From an uncultured Alphaproteobacteria bacterium (GTDB taxonomy: Bacteria > Pseudomonadota > Alphaproteobacteria > RF32 > CAG-239): a stretch of DNA of 64,000 nt. The stretch is from NCBI GenBank assembly GCA_904501925.1, contig CAJGCO010000002.1:32693-96692 (forward strand), in the 5' to 3' direction. Shown here in pieces: positions 36,767 through 45,451 of this stretch (the first letter of the stretch is position 1; each line of letters begins with the position of its first letter). Position numbers and translations under genes: made by a program. Below the pieces are notes generated by a model. That model was not told the DNA's origin. It made no database searches and saw only the letters and a list, made by a program, of their open reading frames with translations.

Positions 36767-36922
36767 TTACACTTCAGACATACCTAGAGTGTATCCTGCA
36801 CCAAAGAAAGTTATGACAATCACATCCCAAAATAGAATGTATAAAAGAAGGTTAAATAGAGCGAAGATTATAATAAAAAAAGAGCATCGTTTAAGATGCT
36901 CTTTAGGAGTTATTACTTGCAT
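36767..36922 (-). CDS. Candidate 51-residue membrane microprotein
   Basis: An open frame of 52 codons starts eight bases after the stop of the CorC/HlyC-like gene. It has a basic start (PKEHLKRC) and a hydrophobic stretch rich in Phe, Leu and Ile, ending GAGYTLGMSEV. The sequence is protein-like, but codons 7-16 coincide with a perfect terminator-like hairpin and the ribosome binding site is weak. It may be a real small gene, a decayed remnant or chance. Confidence 0.35.
   Translation of the reverse strand: MQVITPKEHLKRCSFFIIIFALFNLLLYILFWDVIVITFFGAGYTLGMSEV
36875..36904 (-). terminator. Terminator after the CorC/HlyC-like gene
   Basis: Minus-strand arms AAAGAGCATC and GATGCTCTTT with a six-base loop, then T residues. 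Confidence 0.85.
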
Positions 36923-36929
36923 AAGATGA

Positions 36930-38252
36930 TTATTCTTCGTCTTTAATTACATTTTCTTTTAATGTAACTTTAATGCTATTAATGCGCATATTATCAACTT
37001 CTAAAACTTCAAATTGACAATATTCATCTTCAACTTTATCACCAACATTTGGTTCTCTACCTAAAAGGTTAAAAACATAACCACCAATTGTACTTTCTTC
37101 GTGTTCGCACTCTGGTAAACCAAGGCAATCATATGCATCTTCAACTAAGTACATACCATCAAATACACATACTTTTTCATCAATTATCTTAACAGATTCA
37201 TCAATACCTTCGTCATGTTCATCACGAATATCACCAACTAGTTCTTCTAAAATATCTTCCATAGATAAAAGACCAGCTGTACCACCATATTCATCAACAA
37301 CAATAGCAAGGTGAATACGTTTCTTCATCATCTCATGTAAAATTTCAGAAACAGATTTATTTTCTGGTACAAACAAAATGTTACGAACAATTTTTTTCAA
37401 AATATCATTATGTTCTGTGTTTTTGCACTCTAACAAATCACGAATGTGAATCATACCCAATATTTGGTCTTTATCACCATTACATAATGGAAAACGAGTA
37501 TGTTTATTTTGTTTAACTAATTCCATAATTTCTTCAAAACTATTGTTTTGATAAATACAAACCATATCTTGCCTTGGAATCATAATCTCATGAGCATAAA
37601 TCTCAGAAAAGCAAATAGCATTCTGAATGATTTCACTCTCTGTATCATCAATAACCCCACCTTTTTGTGAAGCATCAATAATGAGTTTAATTTCTTCTTC
37701 AGAGTGTGCTTCTTCACTTTCATCAGCAGCTTGCACACCCATAACTTTTAGTATCCATAATGAAAGATTGTCAAAACACCATATAATAGGGGTACAAACT
37801 TTATTAAATGTATATAAAGGAACAGCAACTAAAAGAGTGTATTGTTCAGTGTTTTGAATAGCTAAAGTTTTTGGAACAAGTTCACCTAACACAACGTGTA
37901 AAAGTGTGATAAATGTAAATGCGATACCAAAGCTAACAGAATGTAATAACATTTCGTTACCACTAAAGAACCCAGCAAACCATCCTTCTAATAAACGAGA
38001 AACAGCTGGTTCACCAAGCCAACCAAGACCAAGTGAAGCAAGGGTAATACCAAGTTGAGTTGCACTCAAATAAGTATTTAAATGTTCGTTTATTTTCAAA
38101 GCAACTTTAGCTCGTTTACTACCATTGTGAGCTAATTCTTCTAACTTTGTACGGCGCATCTTAACGATAGCAAACTCAGAAACCACAAAAAAAGCATTAC
38201 AAAAAACTAAAAATAATACCAAGAATATGTTGATAATACTAACTAAACTCAT
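36930..38252 (-). CDS. CorC/HlyC-family protein (DUF21, CBS pair, transporter-associated domain)
   Basis: 440 residues: an N-terminal DUF21 membrane part with about four helices, two CBS domains (IMIPRQDMVCI and then VVDEYGGTAGLLSMEDILEE), and a C-terminal CorC_HlyC domain. Such proteins (YfjD, TlyC-like, CNNM relatives) are linked to magnesium or cobalt efflux; the old name hemolysin is misleading. It seems to be transcribed alone and ends at a terminator. Confidence 0.88.
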   Translation of the reverse strand: MSLVSIINIFLVLFLVFCNAFFVVSEFAIVKMRRTKLEELAHNGSKRAKVALKINEHLNTYLSATQLGITLASLGLGWLGEPAVSRLLEGWFAGFFSGNEMLLHSVSFGIAFTFITLLHVVLGELVPKTLAIQNTEQYTLLVAVPLYTFNKVCTPIIWCFDNLSLWILKVMGVQAADESEEAHSEEEIKLIIDASQKGGVIDDTESEIIQNAICFSEIYAHEIMIPRQDMVCIYQNNSFEEIMELVKQNKHTRFPLCNGDKDQILGMIHIRDLLECKNTEHNDILKKIVRNILFVPENKSVSEILHEMMKKRIHLAIVVDEYGGTAGLLSMEDILEELVGDIRDEHDEGIDESVKIIDEKVCVFDGMYLVEDAYDCLGLPECEHEESTIGGYVFNLLGREPNVGDKVEDEYCQFEVLEVDNMRINSIKVTLKENVIKDEE

Positions 38253-38412
38253 TTCTATTTTTTAATTTAACCTCAATACATTAAACATAACTTTGTACTA
38301 TAATGTATATATTACAAAAGTCAATAATTCTTTAATGAAAAACAAAAATTTAATAAAATAACTTAATTGTTTTTTTTATTTTAAGTTGTTTTAGTATTAT
38401 CAACATCCAAGC

Positions 38413-39180
38413 TTATAGAGACTTAGCCATTTGAAGTCGCTTAAATTCTGATTTTTTAACCAAGTTATTAACTCTTTCAATGGTCTCTCGTTCAAATCCC
38501 ATAATTTCTTCAATTTCTTTTTTATTATCAACAAGTTCTTTTAATATTGCATCAAGAGTTTCATAAGGAGGAAGCGAGTTTTCATCTTTTTGATTAAAAG
38601 CAAGTTCAGCAGAAGGTGCTCTATCTATAACCTCAATAGGTAATACTTTCCCTAATGTATTTCGCCATTTAGCAAGTTTAAAAATATCTGATTTATAAAC
38701 ATTTCCAATTGGCATAATTCCACCACAAGTATCACCATATAATGTGCAGTATCCAGTTAATGCTTCAGATTTATTACCACAAGCAAGAACCATTCCTCCA
38801 AATTGATTAGAATAAGCCATTAGCAGTTGTCCTCTGATACGAGCTTGTAAGTTTTCAATAACAATAGGTTTAACATCTTGGTTAAAAGATTGTTTTAATA
38901 GCTTAGTTTCGTTTTCAACCAATTCATCAATATCAATTTCTTGATAATCAAGATTGTTAATTTCAGCTATTTCTCTAGCAATTTTTAGACTTAAATCAGA
39001 TGTATATTTTGTTTTCATCATAATTGACTTTACATTTTTTCCACCCAACACATCACTAGCCAACACAGCCACAATTGCAGAATCAAGTCCACCAGATAAA
39101 CCTAATATAACTTTGTTAAATCCATTTTTTTCTAAATGTTTAGCAAAATCTGTTTTTAATCTATTCCAAAGTTGTTCCAT
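38413..39180 (-). CDS. nadE: NH3-dependent NAD synthetase
   Basis: Last step of NAD synthesis: amidation of nicotinate adenine dinucleotide. The P-loop SGGLDSA at 29-35 and the segment CGNKSEALTGYCTLYGD identify it. At 255 residues there is no N-terminal glutaminase domain, so it uses ammonia. It is the last gene of nadM-pncA-pncB-nadE and starts three bases after pncB with GGAG just upstream. Confidence 0.95.
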   Translation of the reverse strand: MEQLWNRLKTDFAKHLEKNGFNKVILGLSGGLDSAIVAVLASDVLGGKNVKSIMMKTKYTSDLSLKIAREIAEINNLDYQEIDIDELVENETKLLKQSFNQDVKPIVIENLQARIRGQLLMAYSNQFGGMVLACGNKSEALTGYCTLYGDTCGGIMPIGNVYKSDIFKLAKWRNTLGKVLPIEVIDRAPSAELAFNQKDENSLPPYETLDAILKELVDNKKEIEEIMGFERETIERVNNLVKKSEFKRLQMAKSL

Positions 39181-39183
39181 ATC

Positions 39184-40686
39184 CTATCTCCCATTATGTG
39201 CTTTAATTAAATCTTGTTGAATGTTATATAAGTTAGCATCTAATCCAACTCCGTAAATATGAGGATTTGATAACCTTTTGTGTGAATTATCAAGTTTATC
39301 TAGATTTTCTTTACCATACTGTTGAATAATCTTCAAATCATTCTCAGGTGTATAAACAAATTCACCATCAATCATGAGAGTTTCTAACAATACGCGTGCT
39401 TCTTCGCCTTTATTAAAGGTAATTCTGGCATTGTTTTGGCTTCCGAGTTTATAAGATGTAACATTCCTATTTAATACGCCATCAGTAATCATATCATCAT
39501 CAGCCTTGCAAATAATATCACCTTCAAACTTTCCATTACGGATAATTCTAACTACATTAGTATCTCCAGGAATAGTTGTTTTTCCTTCTGCAATTTTAAT
39601 TTTTGGTTCTCCATTGTATTTTTTTGTTTTAAATACACCACCAAGGGCAGGGGTGTCATAAGCCGTAACAAGCTTAGTTCCAGCAGCCATAATATCATAA
39701 GGAGCTTTTTGAACTGCAATAAGATTTTCAATTGCATACTCATCTAAGTCATTAGAAGCAACAAGTTTTGCATCTTCAAATAAAGATGTGTCATCGCTTT
39801 TAAGTTTTTCTTCTTCAATAATTTTTTTAGCTTCGATTGCCCAATATGCCAAATCCCCAGAATCAATTCTCATTCCCATAAGCTTAATACCAGTTTCTTT
39901 AGCCGCTCTAATAGCATTTTTAATACCTTCTCTTGTATCATATGTATCAACTAAAAGAATAGTATTACCAACAGATGCTTTCATATAAGCCTTAAATGCA
40001 TCAAGCTCATTTTCATAACTCATAATAAAAGAGTGAGCCATTGTTCCACTAGCAGGAATTCCATAATGCTTAGCAGCAGCAACATTTGATGTTCCAGTAG
40101 CACCACCAATAAAAGAAGCTCTTGTGGCGCTAAAACCACCAAGTTCTTGCCCACGTCTAACGCCAAATTCAAGCAAAGGGCGTTTAACTCCATCAACTTC
40201 AGAAGCAATAGCCATACGAGAAGCTTTAGTTGCAATTAAACTTTGAGAGTTAAATACATTAAGTAATGCAGCCTCAATCATATCAACCTGCCAGCAAGGA
40301 CCTGTAATGCTATAAACAGGCTCGTTAGGAAATACAATTTCACCTTCTTTAACGGTCTTAATTGTAAGCTGAAGTTTCTGATTTTTTATAAAATCTAAAA
40401 ATTCTTTTTTAAATTTTGGATTACCATCAATATTTTTTAGTTCGCTCAAATATTTAATATCATCTTCATTAAATCCCCAATTTTCAAGCCATTGAGAAAA
40501 TTCATAAAGTCCTGCAGCCATCAAATAACTACCACCAAAAGGACATTTTCTAAAAAAAGCTTCACTAGTTTTTGTTTCGTTTGCTTTACCATCAATAAAC
40601 CAAGCTTGAGCCATTGTTAAATGATATAAATCACAAAATAAAGGTGTTCCAGTTGCAATTACATTTTCTCTAATATTGTTTGTCAT
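39184..40686 (-). CDS. pncB: Nicotinate phosphoribosyltransferase
   Basis: Converts nicotinate and PRPP to nicotinate mononucleotide. The N terminus CDLYHLTMAQAW, the segment EFGVRRGQE, the GGATGTSNVAAA loop and the phosphate-binding GMRIDSGDLAY are visible. 500 residues, the longer PncB type. Its ribosome binding site (AGGAG) lies within the last codons of pncA, with only two bases between the genes. Confidence 0.95.
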   Translation of the reverse strand: MTNNIRENVIATGTPLFCDLYHLTMAQAWFIDGKANETKTSEAFFRKCPFGGSYLMAAGLYEFSQWLENWGFNEDDIKYLSELKNIDGNPKFKKEFLDFIKNQKLQLTIKTVKEGEIVFPNEPVYSITGPCWQVDMIEAALLNVFNSQSLIATKASRMAIASEVDGVKRPLLEFGVRRGQELGGFSATRASFIGGATGTSNVAAAKHYGIPASGTMAHSFIMSYENELDAFKAYMKASVGNTILLVDTYDTREGIKNAIRAAKETGIKLMGMRIDSGDLAYWAIEAKKIIEEEKLKSDDTSLFEDAKLVASNDLDEYAIENLIAVQKAPYDIMAAGTKLVTAYDTPALGGVFKTKKYNGEPKIKIAEGKTTIPGDTNVVRIIRNGKFEGDIICKADDDMITDGVLNRNVTSYKLGSQNNARITFNKGEEARVLLETLMIDGEFVYTPENDLKIIQQYGKENLDKLDNSHKRLSNPHIYGVGLDANLYNIQQDLIKAHNGR

Positions 40687-40688
40687 GA

Positions 40689-41312
40689 CTATTCTCCTAA
40701 TTCTCTTCTAACCAAATTGTGTTGGATTTTTTTTTCTAATAAAGCTGAACGAAAAAATTGTTTTGTTGTTATGCTTTTAAGTTTTCCATTATCAATAAAT
40801 GGCTTATATACTTCATCTTGTAATATATTGGTTATTTCTCTATTAAGTCCTTTGCATAAATCTTCTATAACAATAACATTAGCTCCTTTTTTCAAAGCAC
40901 CATTCATTGCTTGAACAACACAAATATCGCTTAAAACCCCACAAAGATAAACATCTTTATCCTTCCAGTCTTCGCTTAGGTCTTTATAAGCTTTTGTTTC
41001 ATTCCATATATTGGTAGTAGATTTATATATTTTTTTTACATCTAATCCATCCTTAAAAGGTGCAGCTTGTTGCCATCCCCATGTTCCATAAACACAGTGA
41101 ATAGGAAAGTTTTGAGCTTCATTAGTATTTGGATATGTATCTTCAAAATGAGTATCATAACTATCAATGATTTCGTCAAAGCTGTTATTGAATAAATTAT
41201 TAGCAAATTTTTGATGTCTATCAATTAGCTCTTCATCGGCAATAGTCAAATTTCCTTGAGGGTGTACAAAATCATTTTGAAAATCAATTCTAAGTAGAAT
41301 ACGTTTATTCAT
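40689..41312 (-). CDS. pncA: Nicotinamidase-like cysteine hydrolase
   Basis: Isochorismatase fold, 207 residues. The triad can be seen: Asp10 in RIDFQNDF, Lys97, Cys131 in GVLSDICVVQ; Asp53, His55 and His72 are likely zinc ligands. With pncB next to it, deamidation of nicotinamide to nicotinate is the natural role. The gene has its own structured leader (copy A of the pseudoknot element) although it follows nadM by only 84 bases, so its translation can be set separately from that of nadM. Confidence 0.85.
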   Translation of the reverse strand: MNKRILLRIDFQNDFVHPQGNLTIADEELIDRHQKFANNLFNNSFDEIIDSYDTHFEDTYPNTNEAQNFPIHCVYGTWGWQQAAPFKDGLDVKKIYKSTTNIWNETKAYKDLSEDWKDKDVYLCGVLSDICVVQAMNGALKKGANVIVIEDLCKGLNREITNILQDEVYKPFIDNGKLKSITTKQFFRSALLEKKIQHNLVRRELGE

Positions 41313-41319
41313 TGTTTTA

Positions 41320-41385
41320 TTCCTTTCTGGCTTATAAAGGTTATGTAAGAATCCTGTCTTCTATAAGCCCTTCAGAAGACGCAGG
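41320..41385 (-). promoter_or_regulatory. Riboswitch-like pseudoknot element, copy A (before pncA)
   Basis: Minus strand. Outer stem CCTG/CAGG, two-base 5' bulge CG, inner stem TCTTCT/AGAAGA, loop GAAGGGCTTAT (hairpin 41385-41353). The loop part GGCTTAT is perfectly complementary to ATAAGCC at 41335-41329, giving a 7-bp pseudoknot. AGAAAGGAA (41328-41320), the ribosome binding site, follows without a gap. The element begins 11 bases after the nadM stop. Pseudoknot formation would be expected to hinder ribosome binding. Confidence 0.75.
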
Positions 41386-41396
41386 CTGTAAAAGTA

Positions 41397-41939
41397 TTAA
41401 ATAATTCCTTTTTTCTTATTGAAGTTTTCTTCGATTAAATGGTGGTTTTCTGGGGCAATAAAATTTTTCCAACGATTATCGCCAAATTTAATCATATCAC
41501 GTACCATCGTTCCTGTAACAAAAGGAAAATTAGGATCTGTTCTATCAACTAGTTCAATATTAGCAAAGCATTCTTTAAACCAGTGAGCATCGTAACTAGA
41601 ACCAGCATAATAAACATCTGGTTTAATAAGATCAGGAAAACTTTCATTTAAGAAATCCAATACATATTCCCCCCATTCAGCAGGGTTGTTAATGTCAAAC
41701 AATCCAATAATTTTTAATCTATCATATTCTGGTTTATTACGATATATATTTTGGATCATCTTTTTTCGAGTAGTATAATTTAGAGGGTTTCTATCTGTTC
41801 CATGTTCTTGTATAGAACCTAAAACAATAGTAACTCTTTCACATTCATTTAACATACGGTCAATAATCTTTTGATGCCCAATATGAAAAGGTTGAGCTCT
41901 CATAATACTTAAACCGTGTACATATTTAAAATTAGACAT
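41397..41939 (-). CDS. nadM: Nicotinamide/nicotinate-nucleotide adenylyltransferase, NadM-like (copy 1)
   Basis: Joins the mononucleotide with ATP to give the dinucleotide. The 180-residue protein has the nucleotidyltransferase motif HIGH at 19-22 (PFHIGH) and a C-terminal TGTMVRDM segment, equal to the SGTxxR motif of archaeal-type NMN adenylyltransferases. It is the first gene of the salvage operon. AAGGAG upstream is part of a hairpin that can mask it. A second, clearly related copy lies at 48504. Confidence 0.88.
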   Translation of the reverse strand: MSNFKYVHGLSIMRAQPFHIGHQKIIDRMLNECERVTIVLGSIQEHGTDRNPLNYTTRKKMIQNIYRNKPEYDRLKIIGLFDINNPAEWGEYVLDFLNESFPDLIKPDVYYAGSSYDAHWFKECFANIELVDRTDPNFPFVTGTMVRDMIKFGDNRWKNFIAPENHHLIEENFNKKKGII

Positions 41940-41947
41940 TAAAAAAA

Positions 41948-42068
41948 CTCCTTAAATAGGAGCCATCAATAAAATAAATAAACTACATCTTATATGTTTA
42001 TAAATCTCATCAAACTGGCTCGGTTTGTATATGTTCTATGTTCATAAGCCCTGCGAACATCAAGAACA
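41948..42068 (-). promoter_or_regulatory. Riboswitch-like element, copy B, with switching hairpin (before nadM copy 1)
   Basis: Minus strand. Outer stem TGTTCT/AGAACA, bulge TG, inner stem ATGTTC/GAACAT, loop GCAGGGCTTAT (hairpin 42068-42032). GGCTT in the loop can pair with GAGCC (42021-42017). GAGCC can instead pair with GGCTC (41964-41960), which overlaps the 5' arm of hairpin CTCCT/AGGAG. That hairpin contains the ribosome binding site and is followed by seven T residues, so it may be both terminator and site mask. The two states exclude each other. Confidence 0.75.
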
Positions 42069-42073
42069 AGTTA

Positions 42074-42101
42074 ATGTTAGTAGTAAATTTTTAAAAGTCA
42101 A
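42074..42101 (-). promoter_or_regulatory. Promoter of the nadM-pncA-pncB-nadE operon
   Basis: Minus-strand TTGACT (42101-42096), 16 bases, TAACAT (42079-42074). The RNA would start at the first bases of element B. Confidence 0.5.
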
Positions 42102-42172
42102 TATGAAAAATATTTTTTGTGTAAAAAAAAATATAGATATTGTAGAAAAACACTTTTTTTGTCTAATTAGGG

Positions 42173-42201
42173 TTGACAATAGTCTTAAAATGTAGTATTA
42201 G
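42173..42201 (+). promoter_or_regulatory. Promoter of the nucleotidyltransferase gene
   Basis: TTGACA (42173-42178), 17 bases, TATTAG (42196-42201), about 30 bases before the start codon at 42238. Confidence 0.6.
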
Positions 42202-42237
42202 AAAGTGTATTCTGTTTAAAAATGAGGAGAAATTAAA

Positions 42238-43215
42238 ATGGAATGCTCAAGCAAAGTATCAGAAGACATTAAAACATTTATGGATGAAGCAGGACTTAAT
42301 GAGGTTTTTTTATTTGGTGGAGCTGTTTTAGATCCTTTAACAAGAGACAATGCAAAAATAAGTGATTATGATATCTGTGTTAAAGATTCAGATGTCTTTT
42401 ATGAAACTCTAAAAAAATTAGAAGATAGAAATTGTAAAATTTCGGATGTAATGCGTACGCATAATATATACACTGTTATAAAGCATCCCACATTAGGGCA
42501 AATAGATTTTTCATGCATGGATCCTGAAAATAATGGTATTTTTAATATAGAAAAAATATATGCAAGATTTAGACGTACTCCAAACGGTATAGAAAATACA
42601 GTTGTAGATAAATATGGTGCAATAGATGGAATAAAAAGAGGTGAAATAAGATTAGCTTGTAATATAGAAGAGGAAGGGGCTTATAACATTCTAAGACGTT
42701 TTCTTGCAACAGTTGGTAAATATGATTTAGATGTATCTCTAAATGGTCCAAATCAAGAAACTATTACTCAAATAAAAGAAGAGTTTAAAAAATTAAATCA
42801 TTTTATTGCACAAGATAAAGTACGTTGCCTATCAAGATTGCCCGCAAGTTTAAGGCGTTCAAAATCAAGAAAAGATTTTGTAAAAGAATTAGGACAACAA
42901 AAGATATTTGAAAATGCATTTCCAGAAATAAATAAACTTTTTAATAATCAAGAATTTATAAATGATGAAAAATTAAATCAGTGCCAAACACAAAAAGAGA
43001 TATTATGGCTAATGGTAAAACATACTAAAAAAACAGAAGAAAGAGATGCTTTGGTGGATTGTATGCGCATATTATCCAAAAGAGAAGCCGCTCGCCAGGA
43101 TAAAGGTGTCAAAGAATTCGTTAGTGAAATTGAAAATGAAAAAACATCAACAAATCGCTTGACAACAAACATTATAAATCCATTATTTTCATATATCCAA
43201 AATAGTAGGAGATAA
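42238..43215 (+). CDS. Poly(A) polymerase/CCA-enzyme-like nucleotidyltransferase
   Basis: 325 residues. The N terminus has the class II nucleotidyltransferase pattern: FLFGGAVLDP, then SDYDICV with the metal-binding DxD, then a third acidic strand (GQIDFSC). A helical C-terminal half follows without the usual HD domain. It could add nucleotides to RNA or be an HEPN/MNT-like relative; family membership is clear, the substrate is not. GAGGAG is upstream. It heads a three-gene set with the next two. Confidence 0.65.
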   Translation: MECSSKVSEDIKTFMDEAGLNEVFLFGGAVLDPLTRDNAKISDYDICVKDSDVFYETLKKLEDRNCKISDVMRTHNIYTVIKHPTLGQIDFSCMDPENNGIFNIEKIYARFRRTPNGIENTVVDKYGAIDGIKRGEIRLACNIEEEGAYNILRRFLATVGKYDLDVSLNGPNQETITQIKEEFKKLNHFIAQDKVRCLSRLPASLRRSKSRKDFVKELGQQKIFENAFPEINKLFNNQEFINDEKLNQCQTQKEILWLMVKHTKKTEERDALVDCMRILSKREAARQDKGVKEFVSEIENEKTSTNRLTTNIINPLFSYIQNSRR

Positions 43216-43220
43216 TTTAT

Positions 43221-43994
43221 ATGAAAATTACAATTCTTGGTTCAGGTTCTGCATTTGGAACACCTATGATATTTAACTCATGGGGAAATGCTAATCCTAG
43301 TAATTCTAAAAATAATAGAACACGCGCTTCAATATATTTAGATATAGATGGTTATAATATTTTAGTAGATGCAGGCCCCGACCTAAGAGAGCAAATAAAT
43401 AAAAATAATATTAAAAATATAGATTCTGTATTTGTAACCCATGGTCATTATGATCATATAGGAGGAATACCAGAACTCCCACGTGCAACAAAAATATTAG
43501 GACATTCAATAGACATATATGCAAGTAATGAGACCTTAGAAGAATTGAAAAAAAGTTTTTGGTATTTATTTGTAACCAAAGCAGATGCTGAACCAAATTC
43601 ACAAAGCCTAAAATGGAATACCATGCCAAATGTAGGTAATCTTAATATAAATAACCTAAATTTTGAAGTCTTTCAAGTTCCTCATCATAAGCTTCATCCA
43701 TCAGCATTTAGATATAAAAACTTTGCATATATTACAGATTGGGAATATTTAACAGAAGAAACAATATCAAAATTGCATAATTTAGATTTATTAATAATTG
43801 AATGTAATGATGGTTTAATACAAGAAAGTAAAGGTCATGCATATCTTGATAAGGTAAAAGAAGTCACTTCTATCATAAACCCCAAAAAAGTTATTTTAAC
43901 ACATCTTTCTTGGCGAATAGATTATGATGAGTTTTCAAAACATCTTCCCTTAAATTTTGAATTAGCGTATGATGGTATGACTTTAGAAATATAA
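43221..43994 (+). CDS. MBL-fold hydrolase, PhnP-like
   Basis: 257 residues. The metallo-beta-lactamase motif THGHYDHIGG supplies the HxHxDH site; further ligands are PHHK, ITDWE and ILTHLSW. The N terminus ITILGSGSAFGTP resembles PhnP and RNase Z-type phosphodiesterases. It starts five bases after the nucleotidyltransferase gene with GGAGAT upstream. Together they could form an RNA or cyclic-phosphate processing pair; that is inference. Confidence 0.8.
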   Translation: MKITILGSGSAFGTPMIFNSWGNANPSNSKNNRTRASIYLDIDGYNILVDAGPDLREQINKNNIKNIDSVFVTHGHYDHIGGIPELPRATKILGHSIDIYASNETLEELKKSFWYLFVTKADAEPNSQSLKWNTMPNVGNLNINNLNFEVFQVPHHKLHPSAFRYKNFAYITDWEYLTEETISKLHNLDLLIIECNDGLIQESKGHAYLDKVKEVTSIINPKKVILTHLSWRIDYDEFSKHLPLNFELAYDGMTLEI

Positions 43995-44051
43995 AAAATA
44001 CTTGCTTAAATGCTGTTTTAATGATAAAATCCTGTAAAAAGGAGTTCTTTA

Positions 44052-45032
44052 ATGAAGTTAAAACCTGAAAAATTATACGAAGAATATGTCGAAGATGTAA
44101 TATTGCGTTGCGAAAATGCAGTTAATCAAGAAGAGCAGGAAGAAGAAGAGTTAAAATCTCTTCCTGTAGATATTTTAATTAAAGAATTTGAAAGAATAAT
44201 ACTTGAAGATGAAAAGTATAGAAAATCTAAAAATCAAAGCCTATTTAATAATTTAAAAAAAAGAATTATTCCTCGTGCATGTTGCTATATGTTTTGGGAT
44301 ACTAAGGAAATAAAAGAGTTATTTAATTATAGGAAAAGTAAATTAACTCAAATAAATGAAGATAAAATTTTAACAGAAAAACAAAAGCAAGTTAAAAGGG
44401 GGGTAGTAGATGCGTATGTAGATATAACACTAGAAAATATGTTTGATAAACTACCAGAAAAAGATAAAGAAAAATGCTTACAAAAATATTATGCTCATCT
44501 AGTATCTACTTTTAGAGCAGATCAAGACGTAAGAAAAGACATACAAAAAATATTAGAAAAAGATGGTACAATAGATCCTACATTAGATAAAGGAAATTGT
44601 ACTAAAGCAATAATTGCTTCTCTTATTAAATTAGAGAAAAAATATGATATTAAAATTTTTAAACACCTTAAAAGAGACGGTCTAGAAAATTTATTGCATC
44701 CCAAACAATTAATTGAGTATTTAGCTCCATATGTAAAAAAGTCAGAAACAGGAAATATAAAAGATATAGAAGATATAAAAAGGGGAGATATTTGTATTTT
44801 ATCTTTTGGTGATGGACCTCCAAGGCACGCAATGATGTGTTATGATTTTAATTCAAAAGAAGAGCCTTTATTACTAGGTTTTTCTTCAAACACGCTAAAT
44901 TATAATGGATTTTATCAAAATATAGGTCAAACACCACATAAAGGCATTGTAATAGATATTCAAGCTTTAATTAATGATGTATGCAAAAACAAAGTAAAGA
45001 TAAAGAAAAAAATAAAAGATAATTCAAGATAA
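44052..45032 (+). CDS. Unknown protein with possible papain-like C-terminal domain
   Basis: 326 residues. The first 180 are charged and helical (Glu/Lys-rich). The C-terminal part has GNCTKAIIASL with Cys183 at the start of a helix and, after GDICILSFGDG, PRHAMMCY with His259, an order that fits a papain-like or CHAP-like Cys-His hydrolase. No signal peptide. GGAG upstream. It follows the MBL gene by 57 bases and ends at a terminator. The peptidase idea is tentative. Confidence 0.55.
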   Translation: MKLKPEKLYEEYVEDVILRCENAVNQEEQEEEELKSLPVDILIKEFERIILEDEKYRKSKNQSLFNNLKKRIIPRACCYMFWDTKEIKELFNYRKSKLTQINEDKILTEKQKQVKRGVVDAYVDITLENMFDKLPEKDKEKCLQKYYAHLVSTFRADQDVRKDIQKILEKDGTIDPTLDKGNCTKAIIASLIKLEKKYDIKIFKHLKRDGLENLLHPKQLIEYLAPYVKKSETGNIKDIEDIKRGDICILSFGDGPPRHAMMCYDFNSKEEPLLLGFSSNTLNYNGFYQNIGQTPHKGIVIDIQALINDVCKNKVKIKKKIKDNSR

Positions 45033-45038
45033 ATAAAA

Positions 45039-45058
45039 AGGGTGGTTAACCACCCTTC
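45039..45058. terminator. Palindromic terminator between convergent genes
   Basis: AAGGGTGG and CCACCCTT around TTAA; serves the genes on both sides, although T runs are short. Confidence 0.7.
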
Positions 45059-45060
45059 AT

Positions 45061-45420
45061 TTATTCAATAATTGTAATGGATTCAACATCAACTGTTGGT
45101 GCACTCATCATATTCTTATCAATTTCACCTGTTATTTCAATAATATTATTAGGGGTAACAATTAGACCTTCCCATTCATCATCATCAATTTCAATAACAA
45201 TAAAACCTGTTCCATCATTGAATTGGTATTTATCTCCACCTAAACTTTTTTCAATTTTTCCTTTTAATGTAACAGGAGTATCTTCATTCAATTTGTGAGC
45301 ATCAACAACCGTAGTAGATTTTGTTCCTGGCCCTTTAAATCCTCCTTTGTTTTTAGCAATAGCATTTGTTGTCATAACTAATGATAGCATCAAAAGAGTA
45401 AAAGCAAATATTTTTTTCAT
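45061..45420 (-). CDS. Periplasmic OB-fold stress protein, YgiW/YdeI (BOF) family
   Basis: 119 residues with a Sec signal peptide (1-22, ending TNAIA). The rest fits the bacterial OB-fold family: GPGTKSTTVVDAHKL, then VTLKGKIEKSLGGDKYQF and a FIVIEIDDDEW strand, with the usual EITGEIDK end. Members bind small molecules in the periplasm and aid stress tolerance. AGGAG precedes the ATG. Confidence 0.88.
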   Translation of the reverse strand: MKKIFAFTLLMLSLVMTTNAIAKNKGGFKGPGTKSTTVVDAHKLNEDTPVTLKGKIEKSLGGDKYQFNDGTGFIVIEIDDDEWEGLIVTPNNIIEITGEIDKNMMSAPTVDVESITIIE

Positions 45421-45451
45421 TTCTTTCTCCTAAAAAATAATCATCATATAT

